64,000 bases of DNA from Bacillus benzoevorans (GCF_014207535.1 NZ_JACHGK010000013.1:62001-126000); one strand, 5' to 3'; positions 16,420 through 25,529 are shown, numbered from the stretch's first letter. Made by a program: numbers and translations. The notes: generated by a model from the sequence alone, not told the origin.

Positions 16420-16698
16420 ATGCCCTCGATTGTTATTAATTTACATTACTTAAAGATCAATAGTATTTCCGGGAATGGATGCATTACGATTGGGGAAGCA
16501 GCCCACAATAGCCCAACTGCCTATAACAAATCACAGGGGATGAATTCATCCTATGGGGACACTTCACCGACCGAAGCCATCATGGAAAATATCTTAATCG
16601 ATCCGGATGTAAATGATCAAACGGCCATTGGAACTACGGATAATTCATACGTCAATACCCCTAGGATACCCATACCGCCTGTGCCTGTCATCGACTAA
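16420..16698 (+). CDS. GerPA/GerPF-family spore protein
   Basis: 92 residues. MPSIVINLHYLKINSISGNG and a following TIGEAAHNSPTAYNKSQG region match the short GerPA/GerPF family, which in Bacillus spores affects germinant access through the coat. The C-terminal part beyond ~55 is Pro/Asp-rich and longer than classic GerPA (about 73). GAAAAGGTG precedes the ATG. Only 14 bases separate it from a second family member, so they form an operon. It is not the standard six-gene gerP operon but a paralogous pair. Confidence 0.75.
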   Translation: MPSIVINLHYLKINSISGNGCITIGEAAHNSPTAYNKSQGMNSSYGDTSPTEAIMENILIDPDVNDQTAIGTTDNSYVNTPRIPIPPVPVID

Positions 16699-16712
16699 AG
16701 GAGACAACTGAT

Positions 16713-16955
16713 ATGCCATATCAAATCAATATTTTAAATTTAAAGGTTAATGGGGCCAACCAGAATGGAAATATTGATGTCGGTCCTACTGTACACAACA
16801 GTCATACCGCCAATAGTAAATTTACCGGTGCCAATATTTCATTAGGTGACTTTTCCCCAGCCACTGCTTTTCTGAACTCCGGAAATATCGATCCAGATAT
16901 TAGTGATCAGGACCAAATCGCGAATCCATCCATGCCGATTGCCAATCAATTATAA
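16713..16955 (+). CDS. GerPA/GerPF-family spore protein, second copy
   Basis: 80 residues. MPYQINILNLKVNGANQNGN, then DVGPTVHNSHTANSKFTG and LGDFSP, follow the same pattern as the upstream neighbour, with conserved Asn-Gly, His-Asn-Ser and Gly-Asp-(Thr/Phe)-Ser-Pro positions. The shared pattern implies local duplication. AAAGGAGAC is 8 bases before the ATG. A small-HSP-type coat gene follows after 12 bases, supporting a sporulation unit probably read by a late mother-cell sigma factor; the promoter was not identified. Confidence 0.75.
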   Translation: MPYQINILNLKVNGANQNGNIDVGPTVHNSHTANSKFTGANISLGDFSPATAFLNSGNIDPDISDQDQIANPSMPIANQL

Positions 16956-16967
16956 TGAGGTGTGAAG

Positions 16968-17384
16968 ATGGATATCGAAAAAATGCGAAAATGGCTCGAA
17001 ATTACGAATGAATATAAGAAAACTGATTTTTGGTCCAGTGTCTTAAAAGAAAAACATCCCGATGAATTTTTACGAGAAGAAAAAGGCTATCCAAAAGTTG
17101 ATATCTATCAAGATGAGCAAAATAACTTTGTGATTATCGAAATACCGGGGATGGAGAGAGAGCATATCCTTCTGCACTTAATCTCCAATACCCGGTTAAA
17201 AATCAGCGGCAAAATGAATCCAATTTTTCCCCAAGAAATGGAGATTCAGAGAGAGAGAACCTGCGGAGAATTTGAACGGGTCATTGAACTCCCAGAAGCA
17301 GCCCGTGCGCAAGAATTACGTTTACAAAATTATAATGGACTACTATATATCTCATATCCACGAAATGTGGAACGCATTATTTGA
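16968..17384 (+). CDS. Hsp20/alpha-crystallin family protein, likely spore-coat type
   Basis: 138 residues. The alpha-crystallin domain runs from about 42 to 135: PKVDIYQDEQNNFVIIEIPG, then LKISGKMNPIFPQ, ERTCGEFERVIELPE and NGLLYISYP, the usual LxIxGx, GxFxRxixLP and NGxLxIxxP motifs. B. subtilis coat proteins CotM and CotP are of this family, and the GerP-like neighbours suggest a similar role. Start at the ATG 5 bases after GAGGTG; a GTG two codons earlier overlaps that site and is rejected. Confidence 0.85.
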   Translation: MDIEKMRKWLEITNEYKKTDFWSSVLKEKHPDEFLREEKGYPKVDIYQDEQNNFVIIEIPGMEREHILLHLISNTRLKISGKMNPIFPQEMEIQRERTCGEFERVIELPEAARAQELRLQNYNGLLYISYPRNVERII

Positions 17385-17440
17385 AACACGAGAGCCAAAA
17401 CGCGGGCAAAACGCGGGGACGGTTTTCGTGTTTTTTATTT
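17385..17440 (+). terminator. Terminator containing a family A repeat
   Basis: AAACACGA and TCGTGTTT arms enclose an ACGCGGGGACGG repeat core and are followed by TTTTATTTTG. It closes the GerP/Hsp20 operon. Confidence 0.6.
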
Positions 17441-17491
17441 TGTTCCGGTAAGGTAAGAAAAAGGGGTGGGTAATGGTAAATATTAGGTCAA

Positions 17492-17514
17492 CAGCAGAAC
17501 CGTCCCCCTGTTTC
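17492..17514. repeat. Family A repeat, short copy
   Basis: CAGAACCGTCCCCCTGTTTC, the reverse-orientation half of the element, upstream of the M20 peptidase gene. Confidence 0.6.
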
Positions 17515-17601
17515 TTCCCCCAGAATATAATCTAGGCATTGCACGTAGAATAGTATAGGAATACCGTGTCAAATGCTGGGCATGGAGGGGATGTTTTCTT
17601 T

Positions 17602-18873
17602 ATGGGTACCAGAATGATCCGGCGGTTGATAAGGTCAAGGCAACAGGAATTAGTCGAACTTGCTGCTTCATTTATTCGAATTCCGACTGAAAATCCATCG
17701 CCAAATTTTTTAAAATGGTCAGCAGAAATAGGGAGACATATAAGCCGATACTTAGCCACAAAAGGGTTCTTGATTACTAAACACCAACGTAGTAAAAATT
17801 CGCTGCTTTCGGTTATTTGTGATGCTCCTTTAACAGGGGTACCTGGTCCGCGGCTCTTATTTTGCGGACATACAGATGTCGTACCCGCGGGCGAACGTTC
17901 ACATTGGACCTTCAATCCTTTTTCAGGAGAAGTCAGAGCGGGTATGCTTTTGGGGCGTGGAGCTTCCGATATGAAAGGCGGCTTGGCGGCACTGGTCTTT
18001 GTCGCTGGACTGCTTCAGGAGTTCGCGCCTGCTCTTCATTTAAAAGGCAGCTTAGGAGTGATTGCCTCTCCAGATGAAGAGACTGGCGGAATTGAGGTGG
18101 AATGGCTCTTGGAACAAGGATTGATTAAGGGGGATGCCTGTCTGATTGGTGAACCAACGGACCAGCACTATCCGAATGCCGGTGAAAAGGGCTGGGCATT
18201 GATGCGGGTGACCATACCAGGACAGCCTGGGCATGGCAGCCAACAGCCGATTTCTGGAATTTCAGCCGTACGCAGAGGTGCCGCCGCGGTTGAAGAACTA
18301 GCGAAGCTATGGGAGCTTAAGACATCACCCCCGACAGTGCTTGGTCAACTGTTGTATCAAACGGAGTGGCTCCTATCTCAGCAAGGGGATCCCTTACTAG
18401 CACAGTTGCTTTATCGTCCCTCTTACAATCCCGGTATCATCCAGGGTGGAACAAAAGTCAACATCATCGCCGACAAGTGTACCATCGAGGTGGATAGCCG
18501 GGTTCCATTTGGGATGAAGCCAAAGTTTGTACTGGATGTCGCCAGGGATCTTGTTCGATCTGTGGCTCCCGGTGCGGTTGTAGAGCCAATGATCTCCTTT
18601 TCTAATCCGAACTGGACGTTAGAGAATCGTCCCATTGTGCAGGTCTTAGAGCAGGGAATACGGCGTGTTCTTGGGAGTAAGGAACCTGTCTTCAGTGTGC
18701 TCTTGCTTGGTTCGAGTGATGCCCGTCATTTCCGGCGCCATGGTATGGATACCGTCCTTTACGGTCCCGGGCTGCAACACACTGTCCATGCGTACGATGA
18801 GCGGGTTTCAGTGGAGAGTTTGATAGAATCTGCCGAGATTTATGCTGAGACGGCAATTAAATATCTTAGTTAA
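17602..18873 (+). CDS. M20 family metallopeptidase / deacylase (ArgE-DapE type)
   Basis: 423 residues. Metal-ligand motifs are GHTDVVPAG (His ~90, Asp ~92), DMKGG (Asp ~123), PDEETGG (Glu ~159/160) and GEPT, and a late His occurs in GLQHTVHAYDE. This is the layout of acetylornithine deacetylase/succinyl-diaminopimelate desuccinylase-like enzymes, which hydrolyse N-acyl amino acids; the exact substrate cannot be told. The ATG at 17602 has GGAGGGG 11 bases upstream; the 12 preceding codons lack support. Its neighbours give no pathway hint. Confidence 0.85.
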   Translation: MGTRMIRRLIRSRQQELVELAASFIRIPTENPSPNFLKWSAEIGRHISRYLATKGFLITKHQRSKNSLLSVICDAPLTGVPGPRLLFCGHTDVVPAGERSHWTFNPFSGEVRAGMLLGRGASDMKGGLAALVFVAGLLQEFAPALHLKGSLGVIASPDEETGGIEVEWLLEQGLIKGDACLIGEPTDQHYPNAGEKGWALMRVTIPGQPGHGSQQPISGISAVRRGAAAVEELAKLWELKTSPPTVLGQLLYQTEWLLSQQGDPLLAQLLYRPSYNPGIIQGGTKVNIIADKCTIEVDSRVPFGMKPKFVLDVARDLVRSVAPGAVVEPMISFSNPNWTLENRPIVQVLEQGIRRVLGSKEPVFSVLLLGSSDARHFRRHGMDTVLYGPGLQHTVHAYDERVSVESLIESAEIYAETAIKYLS

Positions 18874-18913
18874 AAACGCGGGGGCAGTTCTCTCGGAACC
18901 GTCCCCTTGTTTT
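18874..18913. repeat. Family A repeat between convergent genes
   Basis: AAACGCGGGGGCAGTTCTC, then GGAACCGTCCCCTTGTTTTA. It fills the whole gap between the M20 gene stop and the IclR gene stop. Confidence 0.75.
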
Positions 18914-19721
18914 AAAATGGCTTTCTTCCTCCGGTCACTTTCATAATATTGCCTGCGGCTTCCATTAGCTGCTCTCCGCAGAACGTAACGAATTCCTCGC
19001 TTATCCCGGAAGAAAAGCCGATACAGGCAATAACCATACTTATCTCGCCTGCAGAGTTAAAAATAGGTGCTGCGATGCCGAAAACACCAGATGTATGTTC
19101 CTCATAGCTTACCGCATACCCCTTTTGCTGAACCTCTTTTAGACTATCCTTGAATGTTTCATAATCTATGATGGATTTATCGGTAAATTGTTTAAAATTC
19201 ACCGTTTGAATAATTTCATTCATTTTTTCTTCCTCAATAAAAGCTAAATAACACTTACCAAAGGAAGCGCTGGTTAAAGGAAAATGCTGTCCTAATTTTA
19301 CCGTCACTTGAACAGGGCTGTCCGGTAATTCGGGTTCCTCTTTCGCTACATACATTAAGCGATCGTGGGAAACAGGTTCAAGTAAAACACTGGTTAATCC
19401 CGTTTGATCGGATACCCACTTAAGATGAGGTTTTGCCAGCTTTAAATAATCAATCAGCTCTGCTGCTCTCGCACCTAAAATAATAAGATATGAACCGAGG
19501 TTGTACTGCTTAGAATCATCATCGTACGAGACATAGCGGTAATGAGTTAATAATTTTAAAATTCTATGACATGTACTTTTATTAATGGATAATTTCTTAG
19601 AAATTTGTGATAGTGAGCGTTCCTTACTTGTATAACGGCTCAAATATTCCATAATTTTAATGGACGATTCAAGTGCAGGAACTTCCGACTTTTCCTTTCC
19701 CTTCCCATTGTTTTTTTCCAT
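18912..19721 (-). CDS. IclR-family transcriptional regulator
   Basis: 269 residues. An N-terminal winged helix-turn-helix (about 17-80; ALESSIKIMEYLSRY, then SLSQISKKLSINKSTCHRIL) precedes the effector-binding IclR domain (about 95-260; HTSGVFGIAAPIF). IclR proteins typically control carboxylate or aromatic catabolism and often respond to a pathway intermediate. It is divergent from the thiolase/CoA-transferase operon, its most likely target. Start at 19721 because AGGAG lies 8 bases upstream; the 14 extra codons of the longer frame have no ribosome binding site. Confidence 0.92.
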   Translation of the reverse strand: MEKNNGKGKEKSEVPALESSIKIMEYLSRYTSKERSLSQISKKLSINKSTCHRILKLLTHYRYVSYDDDSKQYNLGSYLIILGARAAELIDYLKLAKPHLKWVSDQTGLTSVLLEPVSHDRLMYVAKEEPELPDSPVQVTVKLGQHFPLTSASFGKCYLAFIEEEKMNEIIQTVNFKQFTDKSIIDYETFKDSLKEVQQKGYAVSYEEHTSGVFGIAAPIFNSAGEISMVIACIGFSSGISEEFVTFCGEQLMEAAGNIMKVTGGRKPF

Positions 19722-19867
19722 TTTTAAGCTCCTATTCGATATCTTTCCGTACCCTTTCTTCACGGTGTAAGTAGGATAAATTATAAATCAGTATTTGTCA
19801 AACTGCCAAAAAATACAGAATCTTATATTCATAGTTAAAGTTATTGCTAAATATTCTAAAAATTCAA

Positions 19868-19896
19868 TTGACTAACAAATGTGAGGATGATATTAT
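19868..19896 (+). promoter_or_regulatory. Sigma-A promoter for the beta-oxidation operon
   Basis: TTGACT, a 17-base spacer and TATTAT: close to consensus, about 165 bases upstream of the thiolase start. Two direct repeats GTTCCATA (19899) and GTTCCGTA (19918), 19 bases apart, lie just downstream where an IclR-type repressor could bind. The latter part is inferred. Confidence 0.65.
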
Positions 19897-20058
19897 ATGT
19901 TCCATAGAGGGTACATTGTTCCGTAAGTGAAACAACATAACAAATAACTTAAATGTAAAATGATGTTTTTTAAAACCCTGATGATTATTTGAAATGGAGA
20001 ACGATTTTATTTTAGTAGTTGGTGAATGTAGGAATATATAAGACATGGAGGGTTAAAA

Positions 20059-21252
20059 GTGAAAAATGCTGTAATTGTTGGCTCTGTTAGAACAGCTATC
20101 GGGAGATTGGGCGGAAGTCTAAAGGATGTAGAAGTAGATTATCTTGCTGCGAAAGTAATAGAAGAAATTATTTCACGTACAGGAATTGAAAAGGGTGAAA
20201 TCGATGAAGTCATCTTCGGACAGGCAAAACAGAGTGCTGACTCATCGAACCTTGCGAGATTAGCACTATTACGTGCCGGTCTTCCATTTGAAGTACCTGG
20301 TTATACCGTACATAGACAATGCGGGTCAGGTGTTCAGTCCATCAATAATGCGGCGATGCAAATCATGACTGGTCAATCTGAAGTGATTATTGCCGGCGGT
20401 GCTGAATCGATGAGCACAGCTCCTTACTATATTCGTAAGGCACGATACGGATTTGGTGCAGGAAATGGGCAAATTCTCGATCCAAATACAGAAAGCCAGC
20501 CGCGTTCACAGCCATTTGAAGTCTATGGCAACCTTACAATGGGCTATACAGCGGAAAACTTAGCTGAAAAGTATCATATTTCAAGAGAGGAACAGGATGA
20601 ATTTGCTTTACGAAGTCAAACGCTTGCTAGTGAAGCGATTCAATCAGGCCGTTTCCGTGAAGAAATCGTTCCTTTTGCAGTAAAACATAAAAAAGAGGTA
20701 AAGGTCTTTGAGGTGGATGAACACCCAAGACTAACAAGTTTAGAGAAATTAGCTCAGTTAAAACCAGTTTTTAAAGAAAATGGCACTGTCACAGCCGGTA
20801 ACAGCAGCGGCCGTAATGATGGAGCATCCGCGCTGTTAATGATGTCAGAGGATGCAGCATTGAAACGGGGTTTCAAACCAAAGGCAAGAATTATTGCCCA
20901 TGCAGCAGCAGGTGTTTCACCGGAGTATATGGGAATTGGACCAGTAGAAGCGACAAGAAAAGCGCTTGCAAACGCGAACCTGTCAATCGATGACATTGGC
21001 TTAATTGAATTAAACGAAGCCTTTTCCGCTCAGGCCATTGCCGTAATGAGAGAATTGAACATGGATTTGGATCGCGTGAATGTTAATGGCGGTGCGATTG
21101 CGATGGGTCACCCTATCGGTGCAACAGGTTCGATTCTAATGACAAAATTGCTTCATGAAATGGAAAGAAGAGGCGTTAAATACGGATTAGTCACACTATG
21201 TATTGCCGGTGGACTAGGAATTACAACCATTGTTGAGAATTTACAAGTGTAA
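20059..21252 (+). CDS. Thiolase (acetyl-CoA acyltransferase)
   Basis: 397 residues with canonical thiolase catalytic residues: Cys ~88 in HRQCGSGVQ, His ~351 in GHPIGATG and Cys ~381 in CIAGGLG. It cleaves a 3-ketoacyl-CoA with CoA. As first gene of an operon with a dicarboxylate-type CoA transferase, hydroxyacyl-CoA dehydrogenase, acyl-CoA dehydrogenase and enoyl-CoA hydratase, it performs the last step of that beta-oxidation spiral. Substrates such as acetoacetyl-CoA or 3-oxoadipyl-CoA cannot be separated by eye. GTG start after GGAGGG. Confidence 0.94.
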   Translation: MKNAVIVGSVRTAIGRLGGSLKDVEVDYLAAKVIEEIISRTGIEKGEIDEVIFGQAKQSADSSNLARLALLRAGLPFEVPGYTVHRQCGSGVQSINNAAMQIMTGQSEVIIAGGAESMSTAPYYIRKARYGFGAGNGQILDPNTESQPRSQPFEVYGNLTMGYTAENLAEKYHISREEQDEFALRSQTLASEAIQSGRFREEIVPFAVKHKKEVKVFEVDEHPRLTSLEKLAQLKPVFKENGTVTAGNSSGRNDGASALLMMSEDAALKRGFKPKARIIAHAAAGVSPEYMGIGPVEATRKALANANLSIDDIGLIELNEAFSAQAIAVMRELNMDLDRVNVNGGAIAMGHPIGATGSILMTKLLHEMERRGVKYGLVTLCIAGGLGITTIVENLQV

Positions 21253-21398
21253 TTCACACAAGCAGTTGCTGCTATAATTAACCTCTTGCTTTTCTTTATA
21301 GCCAAAATGCAGATTCTTATTTTGGAAAAATTATAGAAAATTTTGAATCATGTGATTTTTTACCTTTCGTAATGATACTAACCTAATGTATGATATAT

Positions 21399-21411
21399 GA
21401 AACAACGTTTC
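21399..21411. promoter_or_regulatory. Palindrome GAAACAACGTTTC before the CoA-transferase gene
   Basis: Perfect GAAAC-AAC-GTTTC dyad directly before the ribosome binding site of the CoA transferase. The half TGAAACAAC also occurs upstream of the thiolase gene (near 19928). It could be an operator for the IclR regulator; inferred only. Confidence 0.35.
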
Positions 21412-21427
21412 GCAGGGGGTTTTTTAA

Positions 21428-22615
21428 ATGGTCGGACCATTAAAAGGAATTAAAGTATTAGAACTTTCAAGAACACTTGCAGGACCTTTTGCTAGTATGC
21501 AGCTTGCAGATATGGGAGCAGAAGTGTTAAAGGTTGAAAATCCGGAGCTTGGGGATGAAACACGCAGTTATATTCCACCCGAATTAAATGGTGAATCTAC
21601 CTATTTTATGAGTCTAAATAAAAACAAAAAAGCCATTACATTGAACCTTAAAACAGAAGAAGGCCAAGCAATCGTCAAAAAACTAGTTGCTGAAGCGGAT
21701 GTATTAATTGAAAACTTCCGCAACGGCACGATGGAGAAGTTTGGCTTAGGCTATGATGTTCTGAAAGAAATCAATCCCCGGCTTGTCTATTGTGCAGTCA
21801 GCGGATTTGGCCGTACGGGTCCAATGAAGAATGAGCCAGCCTATGATTTATTGATGCAAGGATTTGGCGGCTTAATGAGCGTAACGGGAGAATCGGGTCA
21901 AGCACCTGTAAAAGTTGGTTTTTCCATTATTGATTTAGCGACAGGACTTTATGCCTCACTTGGAGTTATGCTGGCTTTATTTTCCAGAGAAAAGACAGGG
22001 AAAGGACAATATGTAGAATCCTCCCTATTAGATACAGTTGTATCATTATCGAACTATTTAGGACAGGGCGTATTAGCCACTGGCAAAGCACCGGGACGCT
22101 ACGGATCGGCGCATCCGACACTTGTTCCGTACCAGGCTTTTGAAACAAAGGATGGCTACGCTATTATTGCCGTTCCAAATGATGGATTATGGAGAAAAAT
22201 GTGTGATGCCCTGGAGCTTACAGAATTAAAGGATCATCCAAAATATGCAGTGAATGTGAATCGCGTAGCCAACCGTGAAGAATTGGTCGGAATCCTAACC
22301 GATTATACAAAGCAAAGGGAATCATCTGAAATCATCGACAGGCTGAAACAAGCAGGTGTCCCAAGCGGTCCGATTAATAATATTGCCGAACTGCTCGAGC
22401 ATCCTCAAGTTCAGGCCCGGGAAATGATCCAAGAGGTAGAGCATCCTACCATTGGTGCGTTGAAAATGTTAGGGATTCCTCTTAAGTTATCTGATACACC
22501 TGGATCAGTAAGAAAAGCACCTCCGCTGTTAGGCGAAAATACGGAAGAGGTACTAACGTTACTTGGTTATAGTAGTGAAGAAATTGCCAATTTCAAAGAT
22601 AAGGGAGTTATTTAA
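21428..22615 (+). CDS. Class III (CaiB/BaiF) CoA transferase, SUGCT-like
   Basis: 395 residues. PLKGIKVLELSRTLAGPFAS opens the family I fold, the probable catalytic Asp (~140) is in AYDLLMQGFGG, and PYQAFETKDGY lies at mid-protein. By memory of the family it most resembles succinate-hydroxymethylglutarate/glutarate CoA transferase (SUGCT), which moves CoA from succinyl-CoA to C5-C6 dicarboxylates. That would make it the substrate-activating step of this operon. AGGGGGT precedes the ATG. The next gene starts immediately after its TAA. Confidence 0.88.
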   Translation: MVGPLKGIKVLELSRTLAGPFASMQLADMGAEVLKVENPELGDETRSYIPPELNGESTYFMSLNKNKKAITLNLKTEEGQAIVKKLVAEADVLIENFRNGTMEKFGLGYDVLKEINPRLVYCAVSGFGRTGPMKNEPAYDLLMQGFGGLMSVTGESGQAPVKVGFSIIDLATGLYASLGVMLALFSREKTGKGQYVESSLLDTVVSLSNYLGQGVLATGKAPGRYGSAHPTLVPYQAFETKDGYAIIAVPNDGLWRKMCDALELTELKDHPKYAVNVNRVANREELVGILTDYTKQRESSEIIDRLKQAGVPSGPINNIAELLEHPQVQAREMIQEVEHPTIGALKMLGIPLKLSDTPGSVRKAPPLLGENTEEVLTLLGYSSEEIANFKDKGVI

Positions 22616-23479
22616 ATGGTTAAAACGATTGCGGTTATTGGTGGAGGAACGATGGGCCGTGGCATTGCTTACACGGCAGCGCTATCAGGGTTTGCAGTCA
22701 CGCTGCAAGATATTTCAGAGGATGCCGCGAACCGTGCAAAAGACTATATTGAAAATCTATTCAATAAAAATGTGGAAAAAGGGTATGTGCAATCCGAACA
22801 GAGAGAGCTTGCGCTGAACAACCTGATCTTTACAACCGAATTACAGGATGCCGTGCAGAATGCTGATTTAGTGATTGAAGCGGCACTCGAGGTCATGGAG
22901 ATCAAGATTGATATTTTTAAAAAGTTAGATGAATTTGCACCAGCACATGCCATTCTGGCCACTAATACTTCTACCATGAGTCCAACTGAAATTGCGGCTG
23001 CAACAAAGAGACCGGGGCAATGTGTCGCGATGCATTTCTTTAATCCGGTTCATCGGATGAAATTAATTGAAGTCATTAGAGGTTTGGATACATCGGATGC
23101 TACTGTTGCAGCAGTGAAGCAGGTTTCAGAAAAAATGGGAAAAGAAACAGTAGAAGTAAACGAGTTCCCAGGCTTTGTCACAAGCAGAATGAATTGTTTA
23201 ATTGGAAATGAAGCGATGAATATGCTGATGGAAGGCGTTGCATCGGCTGAAGATATTGATAAAGCACTGAAATTGGGATTAAATCACCCAATGGGTCCGT
23301 TGGAATTGGCTGATTTAGTCGGATTAGACAGCCGTTTAAGAAATATGGAATATTTGTATCAAAATTTAGGAGAAAAATATCGTCCATCACCATTGTTAGT
23401 GAAGTATGTAAAAGCTGGCAGACTAGGGAAAAAATCAGGTCAAGGATTTTATCATTATAACGAAAATAACGAAAAATAG
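22616..23479 (+). CDS. 3-hydroxyacyl-CoA dehydrogenase
   Basis: 287 residues, the length of single-domain 3-hydroxybutyryl-CoA or 3-hydroxyadipyl-CoA dehydrogenases. The N-terminal NAD-binding motif is VIGGGTMGRG (glycines 9-14). The catalytic region is MHFFNPVHRMKLIEVIRG, then PGFVTSRMNC and the C-terminal dimer domain LGLNHPMGPLELADLVGLD. It oxidises the 3-hydroxyacyl-CoA before thiolysis. Its ATG directly follows the CoA-transferase TAA, so translation is coupled. Confidence 0.94.
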   Translation: MVKTIAVIGGGTMGRGIAYTAALSGFAVTLQDISEDAANRAKDYIENLFNKNVEKGYVQSEQRELALNNLIFTTELQDAVQNADLVIEAALEVMEIKIDIFKKLDEFAPAHAILATNTSTMSPTEIAAATKRPGQCVAMHFFNPVHRMKLIEVIRGLDTSDATVAAVKQVSEKMGKETVEVNEFPGFVTSRMNCLIGNEAMNMLMEGVASAEDIDKALKLGLNHPMGPLELADLVGLDSRLRNMEYLYQNLGEKYRPSPLLVKYVKAGRLGKKSGQGFYHYNENNEK

Positions 23480-23496
23480 AAGGGAAAGTGATTGAA

Positions 23497-24645
23497 ATGA
23501 ACTTTGAATTATCGGAAGATATTAAATTTTTGAAAAGTAGTATTAAGGATTTTATTGATAATGAAGTCGATCCATTGGCAAATGAAATTGAAGAAACCGA
23601 TGCAATTCCTGAAAAAATTATGAAAATGTCGAAGGAAATGGGATTATTTGGTCTAAGTATTCCAGAAGAGTACGGCGGTACAGGAATTGGCATGGTCGGC
23701 AAGTGTGCGATTTATGAGGAATTAGGCCGGACACATAATGGATATACAACGGTCATCGGTGCCCATACGGGAATCGGTTCTGTTGGAATTGTTGAAATGG
23801 GTAATGAAGAGCAAAAGAAAAAATACCTTCCAAAAATGGCGAGCGGACAACTGATTGGTGCCTTCGCATTAACTGAGCCAAGTGCCGGTTCACATGCGAC
23901 GAATCTAAAAACAACGGCAGTGAAAAAGGGAGATAAATATATCTTAAATGGAAGCAAGCATTATATTACCAATGCTCCTATTGCAGATGTCTTCACCGTT
24001 ATGGCTGTAACAGACCCATCAAAAGGAGCGAAAGGGATTACTTCTTTCATCGTGGAAAAAGATTTCCCAGGCTTTGTCGTTGGGGCACATGAAAAGAAAA
24101 TGGGTCTTCACGGCTCACAATCTGCGGAAATTTTCTTTGAAGATTGTGAAGTACCGGTTGAAAATGTATTAGGTGAAGAAGGCCAAGGATATGTGAATGC
24201 ATTAAAAATTCTTGCAAACGGACGTGCAGGATTAGCGGCGCGTAATCTAGGTTCTTGTGAGAAATTATTGGAAATGTCTGTGCAGCACGCCACTACACGT
24301 GTACAGTTTGGCAAACCAATTTTTGAACAACAAATCATTCAGCATTATTTAGCAGAAATGGCGCTTGAAATCGAAGCGTTAAGAAGTATGACGTATCGCG
24401 TAGCTTGGATGGTAGACCAAGGGATGAAGGTTATTAAGGAAGCAGCCATGGTGAAATTACTAGGTTCAGAGGTTTATAACCGTGTAGCGGATAGAGCGGT
24501 TCAAATCCATGGTGGAATTGGCTATATTGCCGAATTCCCAGTTGAAAGATTTTATCGCGATGCCCGCATTACGAAAATTTACGAAGGAACGTCTGAAATC
24601 CAAAAGAATATTATTGCAGCACAATTAAAAAATCAATATGCCTAA
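23497..24645 (+). CDS. Acyl-CoA dehydrogenase
   Basis: 382 residues with the standard acyl-CoA dehydrogenase layout: helical N-domain, LTEPSAGSHATNLKTTA beta-domain FAD/substrate loop, and C-terminal GGIGYIAEFPVERFYRDARI followed by YEGTSEIQ, whose Glu is near the usual catalytic position. It makes the 2,3-enoyl-CoA and hands electrons to ETF, whose genes follow. The ATG at 23497 is favoured; the GTG three codons earlier is too close to the AGGG Shine-Dalgarno sequence. Chain-length preference is not readable. Confidence 0.94.
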   Translation: MNFELSEDIKFLKSSIKDFIDNEVDPLANEIEETDAIPEKIMKMSKEMGLFGLSIPEEYGGTGIGMVGKCAIYEELGRTHNGYTTVIGAHTGIGSVGIVEMGNEEQKKKYLPKMASGQLIGAFALTEPSAGSHATNLKTTAVKKGDKYILNGSKHYITNAPIADVFTVMAVTDPSKGAKGITSFIVEKDFPGFVVGAHEKKMGLHGSQSAEIFFEDCEVPVENVLGEEGQGYVNALKILANGRAGLAARNLGSCEKLLEMSVQHATTRVQFGKPIFEQQIIQHYLAEMALEIEALRSMTYRVAWMVDQGMKVIKEAAMVKLLGSEVYNRVADRAVQIHGGIGYIAEFPVERFYRDARITKIYEGTSEIQKNIIAAQLKNQYA

Positions 24646-24663
24646 TTAGATTAAGTGAAATGT

Positions 24664-24691
24664 CCATCAGTGGGAGGCTCCCTGCTGATGG
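24664..24691 (+). terminator. Intra-operon hairpin without T tract
   Basis: CCATCAGTGGGAG and CTCCCTGCTGATGG arms form a strong stem between the acyl-CoA dehydrogenase and EtfB genes. No T run follows, so it more likely stabilises or attenuates mRNA than ends it. Confidence 0.5.
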
Positions 24692-24739
24692 AGGCTTAAG
24701 GCTCGCTGGAAATTTTGCAAGAATAGGAGGAACATAGCA

Positions 24740-25504
24740 ATGAATATTTTAGTGCTGGTAAAACAGACTTTTGATACGGAAGAAAGAATTGCCATTCATA
24801 ATGGAGCGATTAACGAAGATGGTGTAGAGTTTATCCTTAATCCTTATGATGAGTATGCGGTAGAAGAGGCGATCAAAATTAAGGAGGAATCCGGTGCTGA
24901 GGTTACCGTTTTAACAGTGGGACCAGGCCGTTCGGAGAATGTTTTGCGCACAGCTTTAGCAATGGGAGCAGATAAAGCGATTATTTTAGAATTAGAAGAA
25001 GCAGCAGACGAGTATACGTTGAGTAAATATATTGCCGCAGTGATTAAAGATGGGCAATATGATTTAATTTTAGGCGGCAACATGGCAGTGGATTCCGGAG
25101 CAGGTCAAGTAGCTATCCGCGTGGCTGAAGAAGTGGGAATCCCTCACGTATCGACGATAACTGGTCTGACACTTGAAGGAAACAAAGCGACAGTTGAACG
25201 GGATGTTGAAGGGGATGTGGAAATTGTTGAAGTGAATCTTCCATTCCTAGCGACGACTCAACAAGGGTTAAACGAGCCGCGTTATCCTTCTTTACCAGGG
25301 ATTATGAAAGCGAAGAAAAAACCGCTTGAGCGTTTATCCGTAGAGGACCTGGAGCTATCTGATGTCGATGTAACCGTTCGAACTTCTGTTCAGGAGCAAT
25401 ATTTACCTCCTAAAAAGGAAGCGGGAAAAGTTTTGCAGGGAGAAATCAATCAACAGGTTCAGGAGCTGTTCCAGCTGCTTCGCAATGAAGCAAAAGTAAT
25501 CTAA
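24740..25504 (+). CDS. etfB: Electron transfer flavoprotein beta subunit
   Basis: 254 residues. It begins MNILVLVKQTFDTEERIAIH, with the family signature around VERDVEGDVEIVEVNLPFLATTQ (the ETF-beta loop and recognition region). It forms a heterodimer with EtfA, binds AMP and accepts electrons from acyl-CoA dehydrogenase. AGGAGG is 8 bases upstream of the ATG. EtfA follows after 25 bases. Confidence 0.95.
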   Translation: MNILVLVKQTFDTEERIAIHNGAINEDGVEFILNPYDEYAVEEAIKIKEESGAEVTVLTVGPGRSENVLRTALAMGADKAIILELEEAADEYTLSKYIAAVIKDGQYDLILGGNMAVDSGAGQVAIRVAEEVGIPHVSTITGLTLEGNKATVERDVEGDVEIVEVNLPFLATTQQGLNEPRYPSLPGIMKAKKKPLERLSVEDLELSDVDVTVRTSVQEQYLPPKKEAGKVLQGEINQQVQELFQLLRNEAKVI

Positions 25505-25529
25505 TAAAACGATGAAGGAGGAAACGGCG

